DNA of 64,000 nucleotides from assembly GCA_903869595.1 (NCBI GenBank), contig CAIPZV010000077.1, positions 1-64,000 of the forward strand, given 5' to 3'. The notes beneath the pieces are model-generated. The model worked only from the letters and a program-made list of their open reading frames with translations. It was not told the DNA's origin and did no database searches. The translations under genes and the position numbers were made by a program. Position 1 is the first letter of the stretch. Each line of letters starts with the position of its first letter. Positions 14,065 to 22,704 of the stretch are shown here, piece by piece. Source of the stretch: an uncultured beta proteobacterium (GTDB lineage Bacteria; Pseudomonadota; Gammaproteobacteria; Burkholderiales; Burkholderiaceae_C).

Positions 14065-15324
14065 TTACTGGTAACCCTTAGGGAAAGGATCGGGCTCGAC
14101 CAGCTCGGGTGAAATGGCCGCGATCTTGAACTGACCATCCGTTTGGCCCTGGCCAATAATGGCTTTGCTCCAGAGGTGGCGGTTGGTGTTGTGGATGCGG
14201 GTGTAGCCCATGGGCGCGTCTTTGAACTCGATACCGCCGCAGGCCGCAGAGACTTTGGTCACGTCAAAGCTACCGGCTTTTTCCACCGCAAACTTCCACA
14301 GCCAGGGGCCGAGGTAGGCGTTTTGCGTCACATCGCCCACGACCGCATCGGCGCCGTACTTGGCTTTGAACGCAGCCACAAACTTTTTGTTGTTTGGGTT
14401 GTCGATGGATTGGAAGTAATGGCAGGCAGAGTAAAAACCGTTGAAGTTCTCGCCGCCGATGCCCAAGACTTCGTCCTCGGTCACCGAGATGGTCAGCAGG
14501 AACTGCTTGTCACCGGTCACGCCCGCAGCCTTGAGCTGTTTGTAGAAGGCTACATTGGAGCCGCCCACCACAATGGCATAAATGCAATCGGGCTTGGCTG
14601 CCTTGATCTTGTTGATCATGGAGTTGAAGTTGGTATGGCCCAGGGGGTAATACTCTTCGCCCACTACTTTGCCACCGAGCTTATTCTCGATATGTTTGCG
14701 CGCGATTTTGTGCGAGGTGCGCGGCCAGATGTAGTCTGAACCGATCAGGTAATAGGTCTTGGCTTTCTTCTCTTTGTTGGCCCAATCCAGGCTCCACAAG
14801 ATTTGCTGCACCGCTTCTTGGCCGGTGTAGATGACGTTCATGCTTTGCTCCAGCCCCTCATACATGGTGGGGTAGTAGAGCAGGCCGTTTTCTTTCTCAA
14901 AGATAGGCAACACGGCTTTGCGCGAGGCCGATGTCCAGCAGCCATAGACGGAGGCCACACGGTCGTTGACCAGCAGCTTTTTGGCTTTTTCTGCAAAGGT
15001 AGGCCAGTCCGAAGCGCCGTCTTCCTTAATCACCTTGATCTTGCGGCCCAGGATGCCGCCCATGGCGTTGATCTGGTCAATGGCCAATTGCTCGGCCTGG
15101 ATAGAGCCAGTCTCCGAGATGGCCATGGTGCCCGTAGCGGAGTGAAGCTGACCGACCGTAACTTCGGTATCGGTAACCGCCAGGCCGGTGGTGTTGACCT
15201 TGGCAGTGGGGAACTGCTGGGCCAGCGCCACGGAGGACATGCCCACCAGCGGCGAAGCTGAGAGTACTTTCAGAAGCTTGCGGCGCGTGGCGTCGAAAGC
15301 GGATTCGTCAAAATTGTTGGGCAT
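14065..15324 (-). CDS. urtA: Urea/short-chain amide ABC transporter substrate-binding protein UrtA
   Basis: 419 residues. The N-terminus TRRKLLKVLSASPLVG is a Tat-like leader ending near ALAQQ. The body VTVGQLHSATGTMAISETGS and GWTSASRKAVLPIFE-type (YGCWTSASRKAVLPIFE) stretches are the UrtA/AmiC-type receptor pattern. It binds urea or short amides in the periplasm. ATG 15324 has the ribosome site AGGAG nearby. It is the first gene of urtABCDE-fmdAB, and the facing kinase gene is the likely regulator. Confidence 0.95.
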   Translation of the reverse strand: MPNNFDESAFDATRRKLLKVLSASPLVGMSSVALAQQFPTAKVNTTGLAVTDTEVTVGQLHSATGTMAISETGSIQAEQLAIDQINAMGGILGRKIKVIKEDGASDWPTFAEKAKKLLVNDRVASVYGCWTSASRKAVLPIFEKENGLLYYPTMYEGLEQSMNVIYTGQEAVQQILWSLDWANKEKKAKTYYLIGSDYIWPRTSHKIARKHIENKLGGKVVGEEYYPLGHTNFNSMINKIKAAKPDCIYAIVVGGSNVAFYKQLKAAGVTGDKQFLLTISVTEDEVLGIGGENFNGFYSACHYFQSIDNPNNKKFVAAFKAKYGADAVVGDVTQNAYLGPWLWKFAVEKAGSFDVTKVSAACGGIEFKDAPMGYTRIHNTNRHLWSKAIIGQGQTDGQFKIAAISPELVEPDPFPKGYQ

Positions 15325-15460
15325 AGGGTCTCCTAGGGTTTACGCGGATGGTTAATAAAAGGCTTGGTGCTAGAACATGGTTCAGGTTTCAGTGATGGCG
15401 GTAATGGACAAAAAAGTGTTTGACCGCACCGAAGCGTAATCAACATGTTGCGCACGCTGA

Positions 15461-15497
15461 ATACGTTATTTAACGTATGCGTATCCACATATACGCA
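15461..15497. promoter_or_regulatory. Two adjoining palindromes in the urtA/sensor kinase divergent region
   Basis: ATACGTTA-TT-TAACGTAT at 15461-15478 is a perfect 8-bp-arm inverted repeat. It adjoins TGCGTAT-6-ATACGCA at 15478-15497, with 7-bp arms. Both carry a TACGT/ACGTA or GTAT/ATAC core, as many NarL/FixJ-type sites do. They lie between two divergent transcription units, one of which encodes a LuxR-type response regulator, so they are candidate binding sites for it. Confidence 0.6.
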
Positions 15498-15573
15498 TTG
15501 AGTCCAAAGTGCTTCGGGTTTACGCTAGGGACTCTCCGGTTCGCCGCATGGAATCAAACTTTTTGGAGCCAGC

Positions 15574-18500
15574 ATGCGCACTTCTACGCAGAAGATTTTT
15601 CGTATCCGACGCGACTACAACGCCTGGGTGGCTGACGAGTCGATGGAGGACTACGCCCTGCGCTATACGCCACGCAGTTTTCGTAAATGGTCCGAGTGGC
15701 GGGTGGCCAATACCGCTTTGGGCGCGGTGTCGTTTTTGGCCCTGGAGGCTATCGGCGGATCTATCGCATTGAGCTATGGTTTTTCCAATGCGATCTGGGC
15801 GATATTGGTGGTGAGCCTGATCACGTTTCTAACCGCTTTGCCCATTAGCTATTACGCCGCGCGCTATGGCGTGGACATGGAGTTGCTCACACGCGGTGCG
15901 GGTTTTGGTTACTTGGGTTCCACCATTACCTCGCTGATTTATGCCAGCTTTAGCTTTATCTTTTTTGCGTTAGAGGCGGCCATCATGGCCGTGGCTTTGC
16001 AGATGTTTTTGGACATACCCATAGGCTGGTGTTATGTGCTCAGCGCGCTGGTAATTATTCCGATGGTGGTGCGCGGCATTACGCTGATGTCCAAGCTGCA
16101 AATGTGGACGCAGCCGGTGTGGGGTGTGTTGCTCTTGTTGCCTTATCTGGCAATTGCGTACAAGAACCCGCAAGCCTTTAGCGACTTTACAGGGCTGACC
16201 GGGCGCATATCGGGTAGCAGTGGGTTTGACCCGCTCATGTTTGGCGCAGCGGCTACGGTGGCGTTTTCGCTGGTGGTGCAAGTGGGCGAGCAGGTGGACT
16301 TTTTGCGCTTTCTGCCTGAGCGCACGGCGGAGAATCGCAAGCGTTGGTGGGCGGCGGTGTTGATGGCTGGGCCGGGCTGGATTATTCCGGGCATGTTCAA
16401 AATGCTAGGCGGTGCGTTTTTGGCATTTTTGGTCTTGCAAAGCCAGTTGCCCGTGCATAAAGCGGTGGAGCCGACCCAAATGTATTTGGCCGGCTATGCC
16501 TATGTCTTTGAAGACCCGCAATGGGTGCTGGCGGCCACGGTGCTGTTTGTGTTGGTGTCGCAGATCAAGATCAACCTGACCAATGCCTATGCCGGTTCGT
16601 TGGCCTGGTCCAACTTCTTTGCGCGCTTAACCCACAGCCACCCTGGGCGGGTGGTGTGGCTGGTGTTTAACGTGCTGATTGCCGTGCTGCTGATGACGCT
16701 GGGCGTGTTTCAGGCACTGGAAATGGTGCTGGGTTTGTACGGCAATGTGGCGATTGCCTGGGTGGGCGCGCTGGTGGCGGACCTGGTGATTAACAAGCCC
16801 CTGGGCCTGAGTCCGCGCGGCATTGAGTTCAAGCGGGCGCACTTATATGACGTGAACCCGGTGGGGCTGGTGTCCATGATGTTGGCGGCTACCTTGGCCA
16901 TCATGGCCTACGTGGGTTTGCTGGGCATCGAAGCACAAGCCTTTGCACCTTTCATTGCCCTAGGTACGGCCTTGGTGTTGTCGCCTTTGCTAGCTTGGTG
17001 GACGCGCGGGCGCTATTACATCGCGCGCAAACCGCACCGCCTAGGCCACCCGGGGCAGATGTTGGCTTGCAGTATTTGCGAAAACAAGTTTGAAGCCGAA
17101 GACATGGCCCATTGCCCGGCCTATGGCGGCGCAATTTGTTCTTTGTGTTGCACGCTAGAGTCGCGCTGCCATGACCGATGCAAAACCGATTCGCGCGCGG
17201 CTGAGCAGGCGGTACGTTGGCTCAATGCGTTTTTGCCAGAGCAGCTATCGCGCCGGGTAAATTTCCGCGTGGGGCATTACATGGTGGTGGCCTTTTCTTT
17301 GGTCACTTTGCTGGCTACTTTGATGGGAATGGTCTATACCCAGGAGTCTGCGATTGCCTTGGGGGCTGACCCGCAGGAGTTGCTTCAGTCAGCGTTTCTA
17401 AAGGTGTTTGCGATTTTGCTTTTGGTGGTGGCTGCGTGCAGTTGGTGGATTGTGCTGGGCAGCGAGAGCCGTCGCATTGCGCAAGACGAATCCAACCGGC
17501 ATAACCAGTTGTTGGAACAAGAGATAGAGGCGCACTCGCGCACCTATTCGGCCCTTAAGGCAGCGCGCGATGTAGCCGATTCGGCCAACCAGGCCAAGAC
17601 GCGCTATGTGGCGGGTATGACGCATGAATTGCGTACGCCACTCAATAGTATTTTGGGCTACTCGCAAATTTTGCTAAAGAACGATTTGCTACCGACTTCG
17701 CCACGCGAATCGGTGCGCACCATCCACCGCAGCGGCGAGCATTTGCTGGGTTTGATTGACGGCTTGCTGGACTTGTCGCGCATCGAAGCCGGGCGCATGC
17801 AGCTAGACCCTATGCCGCTGCATTTGCCGGATTTTTTGGAAGAATTGGTGCGTATGGTGCGCCCGCAGGTGCAGGCTAAGGGTTTGCAATTTGTGTTTGA
17901 CGAAGGCGGCAACCCGCCAGAGTGGATTAATGCCGATGCCAAGCGCCTGCGCCAGGTGATGATTAACCTCATCTCCAATGCCATCCGCTTTACCGACGAT
18001 GGCACGGTGACCTTGCGCGCCACCTATGGACCGGATGTATTTCGCTTTGACGTGGTGGACACCGGCGTGGGCGTATTGCCGCAAGACCACCAGCGCATCT
18101 TTTTGCCCTTTGAGCGCGGCACGGCGGGGCGGCGCCAAGGCGGCGAGCCCGGTACTGGCCTGGGGCTGGCGATAAGTGAGCAACTGACCACGTTGATGGG
18201 CGGCGAGCTGCAATTGCTGTCATCTTCCAACAAAGGCAGTACCTTTAGCGTGCGCCTGCCTTTGGAATTGGCTAGCCAGCCCGGCCATTACACCGACACC
18301 GTGCGCGAGATTTTGGGCTATGTGGGTGCGCAGCGCACCTTGCTGGTGGTCGATGACCAGACCACGCAGCGCCAGATGCTGGTCGGCATGCTGGCGCCTT
18401 TGGGCTTTGCGCTGCGCGAGGCCGCCAGCGGCACCGAGTGCATTGCCAGTATCCAAGAGATGCAGCCCGATGCAGTGCTGCTGGATATCAGCATGGACGA

Positions 18501-18954
18501 TATGGACGGCTGGCAGGCCGCTGGGCGCATACGCCAGGCGGGCTTTGAGGATTTGCCCATCATCATGGTCTCAGCCAATGCCTTCGAAAACCAGCCCGAG
18601 CGCTTGCGCGCCATGCGCTGCCAGGCTTTTGTAGCCAAGCCGATTTTGGAATCTGAACTGATCAACACCTTGCAAGAACACCTGAACCTGGAATGGTGTT
18701 TTGCGCAAACCAGCGAGATCGACCAAGCGCCACTGGCTGCCGTCGCACACAAAAACCTGCCCTATGCAGTGCGCCAAGATTTGCTGCGCCTGGCGCGCTT
18801 AGGCCATGTGCGCGGCCTGCAAACCGCGCTCGATGGCATCGCCCGCGCAGACCCGATTTTCGAACCCGTATGCGCACAGCTTCGCGAGCTGGTCACCCGC
18901 TTTGACCTCGATAGTCTGCAATCCCAATTGATGGAGCCCGAACATGCCGCCTAA
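15574..18954 (+). CDS. NCS1 permease-hybrid histidine kinase fusion sensor
   Basis: 1126 residues. Residues 1 to about 490 are a nucleobase:cation symporter-1 type permease with about 12 hydrophobic helices (DYALRYTPRSFRKWSEW start, then an AIGGSIALSYGF core). Residues about 508-545 are a Cys-rich knuckle (CSICENKFE then SLCCTLESRCHDRC). Two more membrane helices lie at about 560-640. HisKA carries His684 in MTHELRTPLNSILGYSQ; the ATPase domain has NLISNAIRF, VDTGVGV and GTGLGLAISEQL boxes. A receiver follows with Asp971 in LLDISMDDMDG. The permease part probably serves as sensor for urea, amide, purine or pyrimidine. It is divergent from urtA and overlaps the response regulator gene by 11 bp. 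Confidence 0.93.
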   Translation: MRTSTQKIFRIRRDYNAWVADESMEDYALRYTPRSFRKWSEWRVANTALGAVSFLALEAIGGSIALSYGFSNAIWAILVVSLITFLTALPISYYAARYGVDMELLTRGAGFGYLGSTITSLIYASFSFIFFALEAAIMAVALQMFLDIPIGWCYVLSALVIIPMVVRGITLMSKLQMWTQPVWGVLLLLPYLAIAYKNPQAFSDFTGLTGRISGSSGFDPLMFGAAATVAFSLVVQVGEQVDFLRFLPERTAENRKRWWAAVLMAGPGWIIPGMFKMLGGAFLAFLVLQSQLPVHKAVEPTQMYLAGYAYVFEDPQWVLAATVLFVLVSQIKINLTNAYAGSLAWSNFFARLTHSHPGRVVWLVFNVLIAVLLMTLGVFQALEMVLGLYGNVAIAWVGALVADLVINKPLGLSPRGIEFKRAHLYDVNPVGLVSMMLAATLAIMAYVGLLGIEAQAFAPFIALGTALVLSPLLAWWTRGRYYIARKPHRLGHPGQMLACSICENKFEAEDMAHCPAYGGAICSLCCTLESRCHDRCKTDSRAAEQAVRWLNAFLPEQLSRRVNFRVGHYMVVAFSLVTLLATLMGMVYTQESAIALGADPQELLQSAFLKVFAILLLVVAACSWWIVLGSESRRIAQDESNRHNQLLEQEIEAHSRTYSALKAARDVADSANQAKTRYVAGMTHELRTPLNSILGYSQILLKNDLLPTSPRESVRTIHRSGEHLLGLIDGLLDLSRIEAGRMQLDPMPLHLPDFLEELVRMVRPQVQAKGLQFVFDEGGNPPEWINADAKRLRQVMINLISNAIRFTDDGTVTLRATYGPDVFRFDVVDTGVGVLPQDHQRIFLPFERGTAGRRQGGEPGTGLGLAISEQLTTLMGGELQLLSSSNKGSTFSVRLPLELASQPGHYTDTVREILGYVGAQRTLLVVDDQTTQRQMLVGMLAPLGFALREAASGTECIASIQEMQPDAVLLDISMDDMDGWQAAGRIRQAGFEDLPIIMVSANAFENQPERLRAMRCQAFVAKPILESELINTLQEHLNLEWCFAQTSEIDQAPLAAVAHKNLPYAVRQDLLRLARLGHVRGLQTALDGIARADPIFEPVCAQLRELVTRFDLDSLQSQLMEPEHAA

Positions 18955-19837
18955 TCCATCCCCCGAAAACCCGGTGGTACTGGTCGTCGATGACGCACCC
19001 AGCAGCCTGGGTGTGTTGTGCGAAACCCTGGAGAGCGCGGGCTATACCGTGCTGGTAGCCAGCGACGGCGAAACCGCCTTGCAGCGCCTGGAAATGATTA
19101 CGCCTGATGCGATATTGCTGGACTGCGTGATGCCTGGGCTGTCGGGCTTTGACACCTGTAGGCGGATTAAAAACAATGCCGCGTGGGCACAAATTCCGGT
19201 GATTTTTATGACTGGTTTGTCCGATACCCAGCATGTGGTGGAAGGCTTTGCCTGCGGGGGTGTGGACTACGTGGTCAAGCCCTTGCGCGCGGCCGAGGTG
19301 CTGGCGCGCTTGCACACGCATGCGCGCAATGCGCAGGTCAGCCGCATGGTGCGCGACGCCTTGGATGTGGCCGGTTTGGGCGTGGTGTTGGTCGATGGCC
19401 TTGGCCGTATTGCCTGGCGCTCGCCCAGGGCATCGCGGGCGCTGCTCAGCCTACACGAGGGCGGTGCCGATTACGCGACCAACAAGTTGCAACAAGCTTT
19501 GCAAGCCGTGCTGCAAGCCACCGGCGCCAGCGTAGATTGCAAAGACACCACGCCGCGCATGTCGCTGCGCAATATGGGCCAAACCTCTACGGGCGAGACC
19601 TTGGTGCTGCTGGAAACCGAGCGCGCAGTATCCACCGTCGAATCGCGTCTAAAACACGCCGCGCTCACGGCGCGGGAAACCGAAGTACTGTCCTGGATCG
19701 CCAAAGGCAAGACCAACCGCGATATTGCCGAGATACTGTCACTCAGCCACCGCACGGTGAATAAGCATTTGGAGCATATTTACCAAAAGCTCGGCGTCGA
19801 GACCCGCGCTGCCGCTGCTGCGGTAGCTATGGGCTGA
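18944..19837 (+). CDS. LuxR-type response regulator of the NCS1-kinase system
   Basis: 297 residues. Receiver at 1-125 with Asp60 in LLDCVMPG and the conserved Lys in VVKPL; a middle region (130-225) without clear family that could be PAS-like; C-terminal LuxR HTH, LTARETEVLSWIAKGKTNRD then LSLSHRTVNKHLEHIYQKL. It would accept phosphate from the upstream hybrid kinase and activate transcription, most plausibly of urtABCDE-fmdAB. The start overlaps the kinase gene. Confidence 0.93.
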   Translation: MPPNPSPENPVVLVVDDAPSSLGVLCETLESAGYTVLVASDGETALQRLEMITPDAILLDCVMPGLSGFDTCRRIKNNAAWAQIPVIFMTGLSDTQHVVEGFACGGVDYVVKPLRAAEVLARLHTHARNAQVSRMVRDALDVAGLGVVLVDGLGRIAWRSPRASRALLSLHEGGADYATNKLQQALQAVLQATGASVDCKDTTPRMSLRNMGQTSTGETLVLLETERAVSTVESRLKHAALTARETEVLSWIAKGKTNRDIAEILSLSHRTVNKHLEHIYQKLGVETRAAAAAVAMG

Positions 19838-19869
19838 GGCCAGCACCCGCAGTTAGAATCCCAGCCCAT

Positions 19870-19959
19870 GGAAGCTTGGCCGAGCGGTTTAAGGCACCGG
19901 TCTTGAAAACCGGCGAGGATGTGAGTCCTCCGTGAGTTCGAATCTCACAGCTTCCGCCA
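19870..19959 (+). tRNA. tRNA-Ser(UGA)
   Basis: 90 bases including encoded CCA. Acceptor GGAAGCT pairs with AGCTTCC; anticodon loop CTTGAAA gives anticodon TGA; a long variable arm (GCGAGGATGTGAGTCCTCC) marks a class II tRNA; the T arm ends with GTTCGAATC. It reads UCA codons. tRNA-Ser genes are common integration sites, but no attachment repeat is seen beside it. Confidence 0.97.
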
Positions 19960-19962
19960 AAC

Positions 19963-19985
19963 AAGCCCTCAAAAGGGCTTTTTTT
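19963..19985 (+). terminator. Rho-independent terminator after tRNA-Ser
   Basis: AAGCCCT, loop CAAA and AGGGCTT followed by a run of seven T. It ends the tRNA transcript. Confidence 0.9.
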
Positions 19986-19992
19986 ACGTCGA

Positions 19993-20385
19993 TTACTTCC
20001 CGCAAGCCAATTGCATGCGCTGCGAAAAAATACTGTCCGGCGGCAAGGCTTCCCAGCCATCGGGGTCTGGCCCGAGTTGTTGTATCAGTTTGCCGCCGCC
20101 CATGGGCTCGGTATAGGTCAGCATGTCCAGGCCCCGACTGCGCTTGCCTTTGCAGTCGTACTCGACCAGAAAGCGGCTGGAGCGCACGCCCTCGCCATCG
20201 ACTTTTTCCATGTTCACCAGTTCCCAGACTTGCACCATGTCCCCTTTACGCGCGACGCTGGCCTTGTCCATGAAAAACTGTGCTATGCCCGCTGGCCCCA
20301 CTGGAACCCATTCGGCGTATGCCGCGCTGGCAAATAGAAGTGCGGCGATGCTGACGAGGCGTGTAATGCGGCGTAGATTTTTCAT
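19993..20385 (-). CDS. Small exported protein, surface-adhesin E-like family
   Basis: 130 residues. A signal peptide (ITRLVSIAALLFASAAYA) is cut before EWVPVG. The mature part WVPVGPAGIAQFFMDKASV, a VELVNMEKVDGEGVRSSRFLVEYDCKGK-like middle and a final Cys match the small periplasmic or surface-adhesin protein E family common in betaproteobacteria. Two cysteines (in YDCKGK and QLACGK) could form a disulfide. Its function is not known. It stands alone, downstream of the GMC genes on the same strand. Confidence 0.75.
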   Translation of the reverse strand: MKNLRRITRLVSIAALLFASAAYAEWVPVGPAGIAQFFMDKASVARKGDMVQVWELVNMEKVDGEGVRSSRFLVEYDCKGKRSRGLDMLTYTEPMGGGKLIQQLGPDPDGWEALPPDSIFSQRMQLACGK

Positions 20386-20396
20386 AGCGATGAAGT

Positions 20397-22016
20397 TTAA
20401 GCCAGCGCCACCGCCGTGCCCCCCAAGCGCTTTGCAAGACCCTGCGCGAGGCGGTTGACATTGCCGTAGATGGACAGCTGCGGGTTGGCGCCAATGCTGG
20501 TGGGGAAGATGGAGCCGTCGTGGATGGACAGATTCTCGATTTGCCAGTGCTGGCCGTCGGGCCGGGTGACGCCCAGCTTTTCGTCGCCGGCCAGGCCGCA
20601 GCCGCCCATGACATGCGCGCTACCGATTTTGGTGAGCAGGGGCTGCATGGGCAGGGCCTCGATAGCGGCTTTGGCCGCTGCCCAGGTGCTGCTGCCTTCG
20701 GCCAGTTCGTGGCCTGGGTACACCATGGTGGCACCTGCCTCAAACTGAATTTGCGCCATGGCCAGCATGGAGCGGCGCGCGCCTTCGAGCACGTAGTCGG
20801 TCAGTGGGTAGTCCAAGAGCGGGGAGCCGTCGCCTTGCAGCTCGACCTTGCCGCCCACGGCGCCTTCATGGAAGCCGTCGCGCATCAGCGCCAGCATCAC
20901 ATTGGCCTTGGGGTATTGGCGGTACAGCGCCGCTTGCTTGTCGCCAAAGCCGGGCAGGTTGGCACCGAAAAACACCGGGTGCAGCGGCGCCACTTCCAGC
21001 TTGAAGCCGATGGGCCCGTCCACCGCTTGGGTGTGCAAAAAATGGTCTGAATAAATCGTTTGCGGCGCGCCGGTCCAGCCTGCAACCGTGTCTTTCATGA
21101 CGGCGGTGGTGATAGCGACCGGGTGTAAAAAAGTGCGGGTACCCAGGCGCTTGTGCGGGTCTGGCGCTTTAGAACGCAAGAGCAGCGCCGGTGAGTTGAT
21201 CGCGCCACCGGCCAGCACATAGTGTTTGGCGATCACACGCGTAGGCGTTTGCGCACTGTCGAGCGGCGCGGCATTGGGTTTGACGGAAATGCATTGCAAA
21301 TCGCTGATGCGCCCGTTACTGATCGTCATGCGCTCCACGCGCGTTTCTACTAACAGCGTGGCGCCATGGTCTAGCGCGAAAGGGATGGTGGTCACCAGCA
21401 TGGATTGCTTGGCGTTGGTGGGGCAGCCCATGCCGCAAGAGCCCAGGTTGTAGCAGCCCTTGACATTACGCTGCATCACTTCGGCTTTGATGCCCAGCTT
21501 AGCCGCGCCACGGCGCATAAGCTCGTTGTTTTCGTTGGGCGCTACGGTCCAGGGCGCGATGTTCAGGCGGGCTTCGGCCTGGGCAAAGTAGGGCGCCAGC
21601 GCTTCGGGCGTGTAGTCGGGCAGGGAGAATTTGTCGCGCCAGAAGTTCAGGGTATCTGTGGGCGTGCGGAAAGAGCTGGTCCAGTTCACGGTGGTGGTGC
21701 CGCCGACGCTGCGGCCTTGCAAAATCGTGATGCCTTTGTCTTTGGTTTTGCGCCCGGCGGATTCTTGGTAGAGCGAGGCATAGGCCTCGGGCTCGCGCTG
21801 CTTGAAGTCGGTGCTGGTTTTGAGCTGGCCTTCTTCGATGATGATGACTGACAAGCCGGACTTGGTCAGCAACTCGGCGGTGATGCCCGCGCCTGCGCCC
21901 GAGCCGATGATGGCGACGTCGCAGTTGAGCGTGGCCGGCACGGCGCCGTGTTTACCGCCCAGAACTTTCCAGCCGCGTTGCAGGCCTTGGAGGATGGGAT
22001 CAGGAATATTGCTCAT
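20397..22016 (-). CDS. GMC family oxidoreductase (FAD)
   Basis: 539 residues. N-terminal FAD site IIGSGAGAGITAELL with IIIEEG after it; GRSVGGTTTVNW is the GMC signature 1 region; a Cys-rich CYNLGSCGMGCPTNAKQ resembles cholesterol-oxidase-like and long-chain alcohol oxidase members. The C-terminus has an HVMGGCGL then NPQLSIYGN stretch with the catalytic His region. It oxidises an alcohol or sugar of unknown identity. The upstream gene encodes a Tat-exported partner, so a two-subunit periplasm-facing dehydrogenase is likely, although this subunit has no signal of its own. Confidence 0.88.
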   Translation of the reverse strand: MSNIPDPILQGLQRGWKVLGGKHGAVPATLNCDVAIIGSGAGAGITAELLTKSGLSVIIIEEGQLKTSTDFKQREPEAYASLYQESAGRKTKDKGITILQGRSVGGTTTVNWTSSFRTPTDTLNFWRDKFSLPDYTPEALAPYFAQAEARLNIAPWTVAPNENNELMRRGAAKLGIKAEVMQRNVKGCYNLGSCGMGCPTNAKQSMLVTTIPFALDHGATLLVETRVERMTISNGRISDLQCISVKPNAAPLDSAQTPTRVIAKHYVLAGGAINSPALLLRSKAPDPHKRLGTRTFLHPVAITTAVMKDTVAGWTGAPQTIYSDHFLHTQAVDGPIGFKLEVAPLHPVFFGANLPGFGDKQAALYRQYPKANVMLALMRDGFHEGAVGGKVELQGDGSPLLDYPLTDYVLEGARRSMLAMAQIQFEAGATMVYPGHELAEGSSTWAAAKAAIEALPMQPLLTKIGSAHVMGGCGLAGDEKLGVTRPDGQHWQIENLSIHDGSIFPTSIGANPQLSIYGNVNRLAQGLAKRLGGTAVALA

Positions 22017-22075
22017 GGCGTGCTAACTCGATGAAAAAGTGAATAGGTGCGCGGCGCGCATGCCGCGCACGAGGA

Positions 22076-22582
22076 CTAGACCGCTGTGGGGCCAGGGTAG
22101 CCCAGCACCGCCCAGGATTCTTCGCCCGAAAAATAAGGCGCACAGACAATGTCGTGCAGGCCCAAATAGGCTTGTTGCTTGAGCGCAGTGCCCGAAGTTC
22201 GCATCCCTTGTAGTGCCTCGCCTACTTCGGCCACCGTGGCGCTTTCCCATGTGGCGGACAAACCGACAATGCCGCGCCGCCCGGCCATGGTCGGCAAGAG
22301 CGCAAACAGCTGGGATAACTCGGCTTGTACCGATTGGGGTGTACCGGCGATGAAGTTGTCGGCCCGGTCCAGCAGGGCCAGCAGCGATACTTCTTGCGCC
22401 GCTGCGTCGACTGGCAGGGTGCCCGCCAGCATGGCCTGTGCCACCCGCCTGAGCACCAGGCGCGCCGGGGCACTGAGTTTGCCGTTAACCAGCCCGGGCT
22501 GCAGCAGTGCCACTGCGCCACCGGCTGCGGCCAGCACGATGGCTGAGCCGATGCCTAATTTGAGAAAGCTTCGTCTTTGCAT
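22076..22582 (-). CDS. Tat-exported small subunit accompanying the GMC oxidoreductase
   Basis: 168 residues from ATG 22582. It begins MQRRSFLKLGIGSAIVLAAA, a twin-arginine signal with an RRSFLK box. The remainder (RRVAQAMLAGTLPVDA, then LLDRADNFIAGTP, then GLHDIVCAPYFSGEESWAVLGYPG) resembles gluconate 2-dehydrogenase subunit 3-like proteins. It would carry the catalytic GMC subunit out through the Tat system and help assembly. 59 bp separate it from the GMC gene. Confidence 0.75.
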   Translation of the reverse strand: MQRRSFLKLGIGSAIVLAAAGGAVALLQPGLVNGKLSAPARLVLRRVAQAMLAGTLPVDAAAQEVSLLALLDRADNFIAGTPQSVQAELSQLFALLPTMAGRRGIVGLSATWESATVAEVGEALQGMRTSGTALKQQAYLGLHDIVCAPYFSGEESWAVLGYPGPTAV

Positions 22583-22704
22583 GCCCCTACTATGGCACAG
22601 CCTAGGGTGTTTGCGGTCGCCAAAGTGTCGGGGTTTTCCCGCTGCGCAGTGCCACTTGGGCAAGGCAGCGCGGAACCATGCGCCGCTTTGCCATGCCCAT
22701 GGGT
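22583..22704. other. Short intergenic region
   Basis: 122 bp between two genes on the same strand. It must hold the promoter of the Tat-subunit/GMC pair. No clear boxes or hairpins recognised. Confidence 0.3.

Noticed and set aside
15422..15573. A sigma-54 promoter for urtA or the kinase gene
   Set aside because: I found no convincing GG-N10-GC pair at the right distance on either strand.
19870..19985. tRNA-Ser 3' end as an integration site
   Set aside because: No repeat of the tRNA 3' end and no integrase occur nearby; the gene downstream is an ordinary small exported protein.
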